DNA from: Burkholderia sp.
GTDB taxonomy: Bacteria; Pseudomonadota; Gammaproteobacteria; Burkholderiales; Burkholderiaceae
Length of the DNA stretch: 15,369 nt
NCBI GenBank assembly: GCA_028292565.1
Contig: JAQGMD010000265.1
Coordinates: 1 to 15,369, forward strand
Direction of reading: 5' to 3'
Part shown: one piece after another, positions 6,776-15,256 of the stretch
Position numbering within the stretch: position 1 is the stretch's first letter
Layout: the number at the start of each line of letters is the position of its first letter
Notes under the pieces: generated by a model
What the model saw: the letters and a program-made list of their open reading frames with translations, nothing else
Told to the model about the DNA's origin: nothing
The model's database searches: none
Position numbers and translations under genes: made by a program

Positions 6776-7987
6776 ATGAAAACACCGTCCCGCCTCGGCA
6801 CCCCTTTGTCCCCCTCCGCAACCAAAGTCATGCTGCTCGGCTCCGGTGAACTGGGGAAAGAGGTCATCATTTCACTGCAGCGCCTGGGCGTGGAAGTGAT
6901 TGCCGTCGATCGTTACCCGAATGCGCCGGGACACCAGGTTGCGCATCGCGCCCACGTCATCAATATGACGGACGGCGCGGCACTGGCTGCGCTCATCGAA
7001 CAGGAAAAACCGGATCTGGTGGTTCCCGAAATTGAAGCGATCGCAACGGAGACGCTGGTCGAACTCGAAAAAGCGGGTAAGGTCACCGTCATTCCGACCG
7101 CAAGGGCCGCCTGGCTCACGATGAACCGCGAGGGGATCCGGCGCCTGGCTGCCGAGGAGCTGGGACTGGCGACATCGCCTTACCGTTTCGCCGACAACCT
7201 CGATCAATTGAAGGCGGCCTGTGCCGAAATCGGCTTTCCCTGCGTGATCAAACCTGTCATGTCCTCTTCCGGCAAAGGACAGTCGAAGATAGACGGGCCG
7301 GAAGAAGTCGAAGCCGCGTGGAATTACGCAGCCGCGGGCGGACGCGTCGACGCCGGCCGGGTGATAGTCGAAGGGTTCATCGATTTCGATTACGAGATCA
7401 CGCAGTTGACGGTGCGTGCGATGGACCGTGATGGCAAGCCTGCCACGCATTTCTGCGAGCCGATCGGACACGTTCAGGTGAAAGGTGACTACGTTGAATC
7501 CTGGCAGCCGCATCCGATGCGGCCCGCCGCGCTGGAAAAATCCCGCGACATCGCCAAGAAAGTGACGGACAGCCTCGGTGGCCTCGGCCTGTTCGGCGTC
7601 GAGTTGTTCGTAAAGGGCGATATGGTGTGGTTCTCCGAAGTCAGCCCGCGACCGCACGACACCGGCATGGTCACCATGGCCAGCCAGGAGCAGAGCGAAT
7701 TCGAACTGCATGCGAAAGCGATACTCGGCCTGCCTGTGAACGTGGCGCTGAAGAAGCCGGGCGCATCTGCTGTCATTTACGGCCAACATGAGGCGACGGC
7801 GATTGCTTTCGAAGGCGTGGCCCATGCACTCGAGGTACCGGGTTCCGATATACGGCTGTTCGGAAAGCCGGAATCGTTTGCACGGCGCCGCATGGGTGTG
7901 GCGCTGGCGACGGCGGATGATGTTGAGACGGCGCGCATGCGCGCCAAGGAAGCCGCTTCCAGAGTGAATCCGGTGACAACGAAGTAA
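6776..7987 (+). CDS. purT: Formate-dependent phosphoribosylglycinamide formyltransferase (GAR transformylase 2)
   Basis: The 403-residue protein aligns by memory along nearly its whole length with E. coli PurT. Shared marks are [12 protein letters not shown] (19-30), VEVIAVDRY (39-47), [10 protein letters not shown] (83-92), [16 protein letters not shown] (114-129), the ATP-grasp loop [12 protein letters not shown] (159-170), GRVIVEG (194-200), and [14 protein letters not shown] (287-300), which carries Mg/ATP ligands. It makes formyl-GAR from GAR, formate and ATP in purine synthesis, without folate. It is cytosolic. The start gives the usual PurT N-terminus. No clear Shine-Dalgarno precedes the ATG; a 29-codon TTG-initiated frame ends in an ATGA overlap with it. 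It stands alone and converges with the acylase gene, with 9 bases between stops. Confidence 0.97.
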   Translation: MKTPSRLGTPLSPSATKVMLLGSGELGKEVIISLQRLGVEVIAVDRYPNAPGHQVAHRAHVINMTDGAALAALIEQEKPDLVVPEIEAIATETLVELEKAGKVTVIPTARAAWLTMNREGIRRLAAEELGLATSPYRFADNLDQLKAACAEIGFPCVIKPVMSSSGKGQSKIDGPEEVEAAWNYAAAGGRVDAGRVIVEGFIDFDYEITQLTVRAMDRDGKPATHFCEPIGHVQVKGDYVESWQPHPMRPAALEKSRDIAKKVTDSLGGLGLFGVELFVKGDMVWFSEVSPRPHDTGMVTMASQEQSEFELHAKAILGLPVNVALKKPGASAVIYGQHEATAIAFEGVAHALEVPGSDIRLFGKPESFARRRMGVALATADDVETARMRAKEAASRVNPVTTK

Positions 7988-7996
7988 AGGCAACGT

Positions 7997-10429
7997 TTAC
8001 GGGACGAGTGTCAGCGTCCCCAGTTTGTTTTTCTCCACCTCGGCGCGTACGGTCTTCATCGGCAGATACTCCACCTTCGCCCATCGCTGTGCATAGTTGC
8101 GATACAACGGCGACAGCACGTTGCCCGATTGGCCGGTGGAGTGCACGAAGCGGGAATTCTCCGGCTCCGCCAAGTCATACAGCGCGCGAAAACTTGGCGC
8201 ATGGCGCGTGATGAACGGCTCTTTTTCATCGCGCAGGCTGAGGCGTGCCGCATTGACCGTATATGAGTCGCCGGAGACCGGCACGCGAATGTCAAATATC
8301 CTGGCAAGCACGTCGACCTTGCTGAAAGGGCGATGCTCGGAACGCGCGGTATGCGCATCGCCCCAACGCCATTTCGACATATCTTTCCCGTAGCGGTGTT
8401 CAAGGTCGCCCACCGCCTTGTCGAGGGAAAGCGAAAGGACGTCGCCGCAGCTCTGCGGCTTGCCGTTCGATGGTGCGTTGATATCGGCGCACCACCTGCC
8501 CTGCCCGCCCTCGTTCTTCAGCACGTTGCCCATCGCCTGATGGATATTGCGCAGATCCAGATAATCCTTCAGCAACGCTTCGCCCAATTCATCCTGGAAA
8601 ATCTGGCGCGACGCTTCCCGCATCCACGCATGGAAGATCAGCGGTTGCGCCCTGTTCGCGTCCATCTCCCCGTTCCAGCCGGCCAGGGCGTTCAACGCCG
8701 CCTTCGCCGCGTCCGAACGCGGCACAGTGGTGCGGAGTACAGGCAGCAGTTCTTGTGCCGCCAGCGACTGGTGATCGCCTTGTATCCGTGCAAAGCTGTT
8801 CATGCTGTGCTTCGGACTGGCATCAAGCAGTTGGTCAATACGGTTTGCACGGTAAGGCAGGTTCCATTCGCTCGTCAGGAAATGCGGATAATCGGCGCCG
8901 ACTATCTTGTGATTCGCGGTCGTGATGCGATGTGACGACGGATTGAACTGACGCGGCAACGCTTCGAATGGAATAAAGCCGTTCCAGTCATAGCGCGCTT
9001 CCCATCCGGGCGCCGGGGCCAGCCCCTTGAGATCATTTTCCGCCTTCCGAATCGGAACACGGGCGGGCGCGATCAATCCCACATTGCCATCGACATCGGC
9101 ATAGACGATGTTTTGCTGTGGCGCCGAGAAATCCTTCGCAGCCTCGACGAAGTCCTGCCAGTTGCTGGAGCGATTGAGCTTGATCCCGGCCTGCAAAGTC
9201 AGGTCATCCGGCCGCAATGCGGTCCAGGAAAAAGAGATCACATATTTCGTCGCATCTACAGGCGCTTTGGCAAGGACCGGTAGCGCGCCGGTAATCACCG
9301 GACCGTGCCGCGACTCCTTCACTTCAAGCGTCACGTCAGACTGCCCTTTGACCTTGATGATTTCGCTGCGGACCTTGAACTCGGCCCAGCCGTCGGGGGT
9401 CTGGTATTGCTTGCTATCGGCGGGATTTATGCGCTCGATATACAGATCCTGCACGTCGGGTGCGGTATTGGTGAAACCCCACGCAATCCGATCGTTGCGG
9501 CCGAGCACTACCATGGGCAGTGCCGGCAACGTAGCGCCAACCACATTCAGCCCGGGCGCTGACAGGTGGGCAAAATACCAGACCCCGGGCGCCGACAAGG
9601 ACAAATGCGGATCATTCGCCAGCATGGGCTTGCCGGTTTCCGACAACGCACCGCCGACCACCCAGTTGTTGGAACCCATGCCCTCGACCAGCGATGGCGG
9701 AGCAATACTCGAGACCTTGGTCAACTGCCTGGTTGTCCCTTCTAGCTCCCGGTACAACTTGGTGTAATCGCGGGTCTGCATCACAGCGTCGCCCGGATAA
9801 GGTGGCAGGAATTCATTGATTTGCTGCAGGGACAAATGTTGCGCCAGGCGCATGCGCAACACTTCATGCGACCAGTTGGCGCTGAGATCCCAGGCCATCA
9901 TGGTTTGCCAGCCGATGGAATCTACCACTTGCCATGGCTCCGGGGCGGGAGCGCCGGCCAGGAGGAATTCGGGTGGCAACGGTCCTGAGCGGCTTGCAAG
10001 CCAGGCGTTGATGCCCTTCGCATAGGACTCCAGTGCGGCGCGCGTCTCCGGCGAGAGGTTCGCCACTATCTGTTCCGCATTGCGCCTCACGCCAAGCGTG
10101 CGCAGGAACCGGTCGGTATCCAGTGCGGCCGGACCGAGGATCTCCGCCATACGGCCGGCGGGAATCCGGCGATTCAGGTCAAGCTGCCATAGACGATCCT
10201 GCGCATGTACAAAACCGAGCGCGAAGTAGGCGTCGTCGCTGGACGTGGCGTAAATGTGTGGAATGCCTTCAGCGTCGCGCACGATATCTACTGGCGCGGC
10301 AAGTCCGGCAAGACTTAATTTCCCGTCAATTTGCGGCTGGCTTGCGCTGCGGTACCACAAGAACGCAGCTATTAAAGCCGCGGCCAGCAATAGCACAACG
10401 AAGCCGATTTTTTTGAGTATTCTTGTCAT
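7997..10429 (-). CDS. Penicillin acylase family (S45) N-terminal nucleophile hydrolase, membrane-anchored
   Basis: From the ATG at 10429 the product is 810 residues; a GTG at 10471 in frame would add 14. Neither has a good ribosome binding site, and the ATG places Lys-Lys just before a hydrophobic stretch (about residues 8-26), which acts as a signal anchor or signal peptide. The fold is that of penicillin/AHL acylases: precursor cleavage is expected before Ser253 in GMGSNNWVVGG, making that Ser the new N-terminal nucleophile of the beta chain. Asn506 in ITTANH is the likely oxyanion-hole residue. Cys647 and Cys661 may form a disulfide in the periplasm. Family members hydrolyse amide bonds of penicillins, acyl-homoserine lactones or unknown acyl amides; the substrate cannot be assigned. 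It is divergent from nadB and convergent with purT. Confidence 0.9.
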   Translation of the reverse strand: MTRILKKIGFVVLLLAAALIAAFLWYRSASQPQIDGKLSLAGLAAPVDIVRDAEGIPHIYATSSDDAYFALGFVHAQDRLWQLDLNRRIPAGRMAEILGPAALDTDRFLRTLGVRRNAEQIVANLSPETRAALESYAKGINAWLASRSGPLPPEFLLAGAPAPEPWQVVDSIGWQTMMAWDLSANWSHEVLRMRLAQHLSLQQINEFLPPYPGDAVMQTRDYTKLYRELEGTTRQLTKVSSIAPPSLVEGMGSNNWVVGGALSETGKPMLANDPHLSLSAPGVWYFAHLSAPGLNVVGATLPALPMVVLGRNDRIAWGFTNTAPDVQDLYIERINPADSKQYQTPDGWAEFKVRSEIIKVKGQSDVTLEVKESRHGPVITGALPVLAKAPVDATKYVISFSWTALRPDDLTLQAGIKLNRSSNWQDFVEAAKDFSAPQQNIVYADVDGNVGLIAPARVPIRKAENDLKGLAPAPGWEARYDWNGFIPFEALPRQFNPSSHRITTANHKIVGADYPHFLTSEWNLPYRANRIDQLLDASPKHSMNSFARIQGDHQSLAAQELLPVLRTTVPRSDAAKAALNALAGWNGEMDANRAQPLIFHAWMREASRQIFQDELGEALLKDYLDLRNIHQAMGNVLKNEGGQGRWCADINAPSNGKPQSCGDVLSLSLDKAVGDLEHRYGKDMSKWRWGDAHTARSEHRPFSKVDVLARIFDIRVPVSGDSYTVNAARLSLRDEKEPFITRHAPSFRALYDLAEPENSRFVHSTGQSGNVLSPLYRNYAQRWAKVEYLPMKTVRAEVEKNKLGTLTLVP
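8001..8032 (+). terminator. Likely purT terminator inside the convergent acylase gene
   Basis: GGGACG (8001-8006) and CGTCCC (8015-8020) form a perfect 6-base GC-rich stem with an 8-base loop, followed after two bases by a T-rich tract (8023-8032). It lies 13 bases after the purT stop, within the last codons of the opposite-strand acylase gene. The spacing from stem to T tract is slightly long. Confidence 0.5.
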
Positions 10430-10515
10430 ATTGTTTTGCGCGGATCGAAATGTCCGAGTATTGAAGTTCACGGATGGTATTGCGTGAATGGTAAGATTCA
10501 GGATTCACTATAACC
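10430..10515. promoter_or_regulatory. Divergent acylase/nadB intergenic region
   Basis: These 86 bases must hold the starts of both genes. A perfect GTGAAT/ATTCAC inverted repeat (10484-10489 and 10503-10508) and two GATTCA copies (10495-10500, 10502-10507) lie just before nadB. TATAAC (10509-10514) resembles a -10 box but has no good -35 partner, and it would put the transcript start inside the nadB codons assigned here. Confidence 0.35.
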
Positions 10516-12147
10516 ATGGCAACTCGTTCCCACAATAACCAGTTTATGAGATTCGATGCAGCGATCATAGGCTCAGGGCTTGCCGGACTATCGGTAGCCC
10601 TGCATCTGGCACAGAGCCGCAAAGTAGTGGTCATTTCCAAGCGTTCCCTGCTCGACGGCGCCAGCATCCGGGCACAAGGTGGCATCGCCGCCGTGCTGGG
10701 TTCCGCCGATACCCATGGCAAACATATCGCAGACACGCTGATTGCCGGAGCGGGCTTGTGCGATCAAGGCGCCACTCGTTTCATCATCGAGCATGGCCGC
10801 GAAGCGATCGACTGGCTAATCGAACAAGGCGTACCATTTACTCGCGACGAGACGACGGAACTGGGCTTCCACCTCACGCGGGAAGGCGGCCATAGCGAGC
10901 GCCGCATCATCCATGCGGCCGATGCCACCGGACACGCTGTGCAACTCACGCTCGAACAGAAAGCGCGCGCGCATCCGAATATCACTGTGCTCGAAGACCA
11001 CTGCGCAATCGACGTCATCAGCTCAGCCAGGATCGATCCCTCAACGGCTACCCCACGCTGTGTCGGCCTGTATTTGCAGGATGTGAACACTGGCGAAGTA
11101 AAGACCGTCGAGGCCGATCAAACCGTGCTCGCCACCGGCGGCGCCGGAAAGGTGTATCTCTACACAACCAATCCGGATACTGCGACTGGCGACGGCATCG
11201 CGATGGCGTGGCGCGCCGGCTGCCGGGTCGCCAACATGGAATTTATTCAGTTCCATCCGACCTGCCTTTACCATCCGTACGCAAAATCTTTCCTTATCAG
11301 TGAAGCCGTTCGCGGCGAAGGTGGCTTGCTGAAGCTGCCGGATGCTGCAGGCGCCGCTGCCGGCAAGCGCTTCATGCCGGAGCACGACGAGCGTGCGGAG
11401 CTTGCGCCGCGCGACGTGGTGGCGCGCGCCATCGATTTCGAAATGAAAAAGCGCGGCCTTGACTACGTTGAACTCGACATCACTCACCAGCCGCCGGAAT
11501 TCCTGAAAGAGCATTTTCCGACGATATACGCCCGCTGCCTTGAGTTCGGTATCGACATCACGAAACAGCCTATCCCGGTCGTACCTGCCGCGCACTACAC
11601 CTGCGGCGGCATTGTGACCGACATGGTCGGACGCACCGACCTGCCCGGCCTGTATGCAGTGGGGGAAACCGCATATACCGGATTGCACGGCGCTAACCGC
11701 CTTGCCAGCAACTCACTGCTAGAGTGCCTGGTCCTCGGTCGGGCGGCGGCACGGCATATAGAGCAAGAACCGAAACCGGATGCGATATCACTACCCGCAT
11801 GGGATGAGAGCCGGGTAACCGATGCTGATGAAGAAGTGGTGATCGCGCAAAACTGGGACGAGCTGCGCCGCTTCATGTGGAACTACGTCAGCATCGTGCG
11901 CACCACCAAGCGACTGGAACGGGCGCAACACCGGATCGCGTTGTTGAGGGAAGAGATTTACGAGTACTACTCAAACTTTCGCATCACGCGCGACCTGCTT
12001 GAACTGCGCAACCTGGTCGACGTCGCTTCACTGATTGTGGACAGCGCTTTGTCACGCCGCGAAAGCCGCGGGCTGCATTTCAATCGGGATTTTCCGGAAA
12101 CTTTGCCGAAGGCATTGCCGACCGTATTGACGCCGGGTCGGAGATAG
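10516..12147 (+). CDS. nadB: L-aspartate oxidase
   Basis: The 543-residue flavoprotein oxidises L-aspartate to iminoaspartate, the first step of de novo NAD synthesis. Marks are FAD loop [13 protein letters not shown] (17-29), [12 protein letters not shown] (50-61), TREGGHS (121-127), FIQFHPT (243-249), APRD with Arg299 (the expected catalytic Arg), HYTCGGI (360-366) and [15 protein letters not shown] (389-403), all typical of the succinate dehydrogenase/NadB flavoprotein group; the length and gene company single out NadB. The start is uncertain: the ATG at 10516 has only a distant AGGA, while ATG 10546 ([11 protein letters not shown]) would match many family N-termini but also lacks a ribosome binding site. 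It converges with nadC across a small inverted-repeat element. No ordinary terminator is seen after it. Confidence 0.96.
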   Translation: MATRSHNNQFMRFDAAIIGSGLAGLSVALHLAQSRKVVVISKRSLLDGASIRAQGGIAAVLGSADTHGKHIADTLIAGAGLCDQGATRFIIEHGREAIDWLIEQGVPFTRDETTELGFHLTREGGHSERRIIHAADATGHAVQLTLEQKARAHPNITVLEDHCAIDVISSARIDPSTATPRCVGLYLQDVNTGEVKTVEADQTVLATGGAGKVYLYTTNPDTATGDGIAMAWRAGCRVANMEFIQFHPTCLYHPYAKSFLISEAVRGEGGLLKLPDAAGAAAGKRFMPEHDERAELAPRDVVARAIDFEMKKRGLDYVELDITHQPPEFLKEHFPTIYARCLEFGIDITKQPIPVVPAAHYTCGGIVTDMVGRTDLPGLYAVGETAYTGLHGANRLASNSLLECLVLGRAAARHIEQEPKPDAISLPAWDESRVTDADEEVVIAQNWDELRRFMWNYVSIVRTTKRLERAQHRIALLREEIYEYYSNFRITRDLLELRNLVDVASLIVDSALSRRESRGLHFNRDFPETLPKALPTVLTPGRR

Positions 12148-12153
12148 CCGTGC

Positions 12154-12325
12154 TAGGGACCCGCGCAGTAGTAAGTTGTCATTTTTGCTGGCCGTAGCGG
12201 GCGCACTGCAGAGAGCCTGACTTATTTCGTCGCTCGCGAACGTGTTGCCCGCCACTAGGCGCCCCCTGGCATTGCATCCCGCCAGGACCGCCAAAATGAA
12301 CGACTTATTTACTGCGCGGGCCCTA
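12154..12325. mobile_element. MITE-like inverted-repeat element between nadB and nadC
   Basis: A 168-base unit (12156-12323) lies between two TA dinucleotides (12154-12155, 12324-12325). Its ends are inverted repeats: left GGGACCCGCGCAGTA and right, read inward on the other strand, GGGCCCGCGCAGTA, identical except for one extra A. Similarity continues imperfectly for about 50 bases through TAAGT, CATTTT and GCGGG blocks. The middle contains another hairpin, CCTGGC/GCCAGG (12265-12270 and 12281-12286), and the word GACTTATTT occurs twice (12219, 12302). It encodes no transposase. TA flanks, terminal inverted repeats and small size are the marks of a non-autonomous element moved by an IS630/Tc1-type or related transposase. 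The parent family is not identified. A bespoke long hairpin for 3'-end formation is the alternative. Confidence 0.55.
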
Positions 12326-13189
12326 ACCGACTACTCGCAATGAGTAGTCCGTCGCCCTGATGTCCTTGGTCAGGCTGCCGACTGAAATGCGATCCACACC
12401 TGTTTCCGCGATCTCCCGCGCGGTCGCCATATTGACGCCGCCGGATGCCTCCAATACTGCCCGCCGGTTGTTCAGCCGCACCGCCTCGCGCATCAACTCG
12501 ACCGTAAAGTTGTCGAGCAGGACAGACTCCGCGCCGGCCGCCAGCGCCTCCTCCAGCTGTTCCAGCGACTCCACCTCAATCTGTATCGGCACGCCTGCAT
12601 TGAGCGCTTGCGCCGCCCGCATTGCGGCCACGATGCCGCCGGCCGCCGTGATGTGGTTCTCCTTGATCAGGATGCCGTCGTAGAGCGCCATGCGTTGATT
12701 CTGACCGCCCCCGACGCGTACCGCATACTTCTGCGCCAGACGCAGGCCAGGCAAGGTTTTTCGGGTGTCGAGGATGGCTGCACGCGTTCCCTCGATCTGC
12801 TCCACATACTTGCGCGTCGCTGTCGCAACACCTGACAGGAGTTGAAGAAAGTTGAGCGCTGGTCGCTCAGCGGTCAGCAAGGCGCGCGCAGGGGCTTCAA
12901 TTGAACATACTTCACTGTCCGCCGCCATCGCCGCGCCCTCGGCATAACGCCAGGCTATGCGTATCCTTGGATCCACCTGCGTCATCACTCCCTCGAACCA
13001 TGGGGCGCCGCACAGCACAGCTGTCTCGCGCACGATCACGCGTGCCTTGACAGACTGGTTTTCCGGCACCAGCCTGCCGGTCACGTCACCGGTTCCGATG
13101 TCCTCGGCCAATGCCGCATTCAGATTGTTTTCAAAGGCGGCGGCAAGCGCTGCGTCGAACGGTGCGTACGGGTTTTTTAAAGTGCTCAT
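12323..13189 (-). CDS. nadC: Nicotinate-nucleotide pyrophosphorylase (quinolinate phosphoribosyltransferase)
   Basis: The ATG at 13189 overlaps the nadA stop (ATGA), and GGAGTGGG inside the nadA end serves as ribosome binding site; a longer frame upstream is antisense-like sequence inside nadA. The 288-residue cytosolic enzyme converts quinolinate and PRPP to nicotinate mononucleotide, CO2 and PPi. Marks are EDIGTGDVT (29-37), [13 protein letters not shown] (108-120), [10 protein letters not shown] (141-150), LIKENHI (174-180), IEVE (204-207), LLDNF (224-228) and EASGGV (247-252). The GGG motif reads GGGQNQR (160-166), with Gln where many NadC have His. The stop codon TAG uses the TA flank plus the first base of the inverted-repeat element, so the C-terminus ends exactly at that junction. 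Length is normal for the family. Confidence 0.96.
   Translation of the reverse strand: MSTLKNPYAPFDAALAAAFENNLNAALAEDIGTGDVTGRLVPENQSVKARVIVRETAVLCGAPWFEGVMTQVDPRIRIAWRYAEGAAMAADSEVCSIEAPARALLTAERPALNFLQLLSGVATATRKYVEQIEGTRAAILDTRKTLPGLRLAQKYAVRVGGGQNQRMALYDGILIKENHITAAGGIVAAMRAAQALNAGVPIQIEVESLEQLEEALAAGAESVLLDNFTVELMREAVRLNNRRAVLEASGGVNMATAREIAETGVDRISVGSLTKDIRATDYSLRVVG
12329..12349. repeat. Perfect hairpin in the last codons of nadC
   Basis: GACTACTC (12329-12336) and GAGTAGTC (12342-12349) are perfectly complementary around a 5-base loop, lying in the final codons of nadC and 3 bases outside the end of the inverted-repeat element. No T-run follows on either strand, so it is not a complete terminator as it stands. 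Confidence 0.6.
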
Positions 13190-14328
13190 GCGGGACCCAC
13201 TCCTGCAAACAGTTTTTCTTCTTTCGCGAGATCTGCTTGCGGGCGCACATTTGCTTTCATGCTTGCTGCGAAGCCCAACATGCGATCGATACAGCGATAC
13301 GCCTTGCGGCCGGTTTCGGGATCGACTTCCACCTCGTTGCGACCCGACTCCAGCACTTCGGCGAGGTTCTGCAGGCTGTTCATCGCCATCCATGGGCAAT
13401 GAGCGCAGCTCTTGCAAGTCGCACTATTGCCTGCGGTCGGGGCATCGAAAAACCGTTTGCCGGGCGCAGCCATTTTCATCTTGTGAAGGATGCCGGTGTC
13501 GGTGGCGACGATGAACTCTTGCGCATCGAGCGTCCGGGCCGCAGCAATCAGCTGTGAGGTCGACCCGACCACATCGGCCTGCGCGATCACGGCTTCCGGC
13601 GACTCCGGATGCACCAGCACCTTCGCATGCGGATGTTCCTTTTTCATCAGCTCGAGCTCGATGCCCTTGAACTCGTCATGCACTACGCAGGAACCCTGCC
13701 ATAGCAGCATGTCGGCGCTGGTCTGCTTTCGGATATAGCTGCCGAGATGCTTGTCCGGCGCCCACAGGATCTTTTTGCCCTGTGCATGCAGGTGTTGAAC
13801 GATCTGCAAGCCGATCGACGAGGTGACCATCCAGTCGGCCCGCGCTTTTACCGCCGCACTGGTGTTGGCATAGACGACTACGGTGCGATCCGGATGCGTA
13901 TCGCAGAACGCGGCGAATTCGTCGGCCGGGCAACCCAGGTCGAGCGAACAGGTGGCGTCCAGGTCCGGCATCAGCACGCGCTTTCCAGGGGACAGTATCT
14001 TCGCGGTTTCTCCCATGAACCTCACGCCCGCGACCACCAGCGTCTGCGCGGGATGATCACGCCCGAAGCGCGCCATCTCGAGCGAATCGGAAACGCATCC
14101 ACCAGTTTCCTCTGCCAGATCCTGCAGGTCCGCGTCCACGTAATAGTGCGCGACCAGAACCGCGTGCTGCTCTTTGAGCAGGCGTTTGATGCGGTCCTTG
14201 AGTAGGGTTTTTTCTGCCGCCGTCGGCGCAACAGCCGGCACGCGAGCCCATGCATTAGCGGTACAACTCGAACCTGCGTTCATTTGCGGACGTTCGAACT
14301 CGACGGTCATGATAGATCGGGTATGCAT
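13186..14328 (-). CDS. nadA: Quinolinate synthase
   Basis: This 380-residue iron-sulfur enzyme condenses iminoaspartate with dihydroxyacetone phosphate to quinolinate. Marks are [17 protein letters not shown] (57-73), [10 protein letters not shown] (79-88), [12 protein letters not shown] (101-112), [14 protein letters not shown] (125-138), [15 protein letters not shown] (151-165), WAPDKHLG (189-196), GSCVVHDEF (212-220), VHPES (239-243), GSTSQ (255-259), TDTGILHKM (276-284) and the CKSCAHC cluster (305-311). Cysteines in the 127/133, 214 and 305-311 blocks match the three [4Fe-4S] ligand positions of NadA. The start at 14328 has only a weak AGGTG about 10 bases upstream; in-frame ATGs at 14310 and 14283 are alternatives. 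It is the first gene of nadA-nadC, with a 4-base ATGA overlap. Confidence 0.97.
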   Translation of the reverse strand: MHTRSIMTVEFERPQMNAGSSCTANAWARVPAVAPTAAEKTLLKDRIKRLLKEQHAVLVAHYYVDADLQDLAEETGGCVSDSLEMARFGRDHPAQTLVVAGVRFMGETAKILSPGKRVLMPDLDATCSLDLGCPADEFAAFCDTHPDRTVVVYANTSAAVKARADWMVTSSIGLQIVQHLHAQGKKILWAPDKHLGSYIRKQTSADMLLWQGSCVVHDEFKGIELELMKKEHPHAKVLVHPESPEAVIAQADVVGSTSQLIAAARTLDAQEFIVATDTGILHKMKMAAPGKRFFDAPTAGNSATCKSCAHCPWMAMNSLQNLAEVLESGRNEVEVDPETGRKAYRCIDRMLGFAASMKANVRPQADLAKEEKLFAGVGPA

Positions 14329-14677
14329 TGTGAATCACACCTGTTAACGATAGTGAAAGACACTCGATTGAAACGCGGAGGCAGTCAGACAAGCCGCACT
14401 CACACGTGTGTTGATGTTGAACTGAATCGAATACATCAGTGGAGGCCACTTCGATGACGCATTGACTAACTGTTAACAATACCCCGATTTGCAACGGATG
14501 AAAACACCAATCGAAGAAGAATATTTACGCATGGAAAAATCGGTAGCATACTAAATCAAGGATCCCGTCAGCATAGAAGAGATGGGATTCGTACTTAGGC
14601 AGGTTTGACTAAGCCCTGAATTCCCGGGCGCTCCGCAGTTCGCTTGGTATTGATTCCCTGAGTGAAGAAGCACACCT
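14329..14677. promoter_or_regulatory. Non-coding region upstream of nadA and of the 190-residue protein gene
   Basis: These 349 bases contain no credible gene but several dyads: the 10-base palindrome CACACGTGTG (14401-14410), an AGTGG/CCACT hairpin (14438-14450) extendable by CATC/GATG with a 2-base bulge (14434-14456), two copies of CTGTTAAC (14341-14348, 14470-14477), and a weak CTTAG/CTAAG pair (14594-14613). They lie 10 to 150 bases before the nadA ATG, so they could be operators or leader structure for nadA-nadC. I could not place a convincing nadA promoter. Confidence 0.45.
14524..14552 (+). promoter_or_regulatory. Possible promoter of the 190-residue protein gene
   Basis: TTTACG (14524-14529) and CATACT (14547-14552) are separated by 17 bases and each matches 4 of 6 sigma70 consensus positions. 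It would give a leader of about 120 bases. This is weak evidence. Confidence 0.3.
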
Positions 14678-15250
14678 ATGACGACTTCCATTTTTGATAA
14701 AACCGACAAGGGTCGGGAAGAAATTGCGACCCGCAAATATCATCTTTCTACCCGGTTGCGCGCCCTTCTGCTCCTTATCGACGGCAAACAGAGGACCGAC
14801 AATTTGCTTCAGAAGTTCGCGGGCATCGGCCTCACCGAAGACAGCCTCACTGAACTATTAAATGATGGTTATATTCAAGTGGTCGCGGCTCCGGCACCGG
14901 CGCCCGAAGCAGCACCTACGCAGGCGGTTGCCCAGCCCGCAATCGCTCCAGGCGCGCGCACCCTGCCGGATGGCCAGACCCAGTTCGAAGCGATCTATCA
15001 CTTCTATACCGAGACCATCAAGAGTTCGATCGGCTTGCGGGGTTACGGATTGCAGCTAAAGGTAGAGAAGGCGGGCAGCCTTGAAGAATTGCGCGAGTTG
15101 CGGCGGCCCTACCTTGAAGCGGTATTGAAGGCGAAGGGCAATGAGATTGCGCGCAGCTTGCGCGGCCGGCTCGATGAGTTGCTCTATTACGCCGAGACCA
15201 TTCCACCGCATACGACCATTATCGACCTGAATGCCGAGGCAATGAAATAG
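14678..15250 (+). CDS. Uncharacterised two-domain protein with Ala/Pro linker
   Basis: I do not recognise a named family. The 190 residues divide into an N-terminal domain (about 1-68, including KYHLSTRLRALLLLIDGKQ and EDSLTELLNDGYIQ, which looks like a small helical or winged-helix fold), a flexible Ala/Pro/Gln linker (69-99, APAPAPEAAPTQ), and a helical charged C-terminal domain (about 100-175, FEAIYHFYTETIKSSIGLRG and SLEELRELRRPYLEAV). There is no signal peptide or membrane segment, so it is probably cytosolic. GAGTGAAGAAG before the ATG is an acceptable ribosome binding site. Codon use looks like its neighbours. Similar N-terminal domains occur, from memory, in short unnamed proteins of other betaproteobacteria. 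It stands alone, followed by a strong terminator. Confidence 0.8.
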   Translation: MTTSIFDKTDKGREEIATRKYHLSTRLRALLLLIDGKQRTDNLLQKFAGIGLTEDSLTELLNDGYIQVVAAPAPAPEAAPTQAVAQPAIAPGARTLPDGQTQFEAIYHFYTETIKSSIGLRGYGLQLKVEKAGSLEELRELRRPYLEAVLKAKGNEIARSLRGRLDELLYYAETIPPHTTIIDLNAEAMK

Positions 15251-15256
15251 CGCGTG

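Noticed and set aside
6872..7993. 373-codon minus-strand frame covering nearly all of purT
   Set aside because: purT is unmistakable on the plus strand; this is its codon-bias shadow.
12052..12294. 80-codon minus-strand frame through the nadB end and inverted-repeat element
   Set aside because: It overlaps the nadB coding end, has no recognisable domain, and most of it is repeat sequence.
12148..12322. Ordinary bidirectional terminator between nadB and nadC
   Set aside because: Arms are far apart (about 90 bases between the well-matched parts), no proper U tract follows either end, and TA flanks suggest an element instead.
13190..13417. N-terminal extension of nadC by 76 codons
   Set aside because: It is entirely inside nadA in another frame. 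The ATGA overlap start at 13189 matches the family N-terminus.
14255..14494. 79-codon minus-strand frame upstream of and overlapping the nadA start
   Set aside because: Out of frame with nadA, no ribosome binding site, Cys/Ser-rich without domain pattern, and it spans the dyad cluster.
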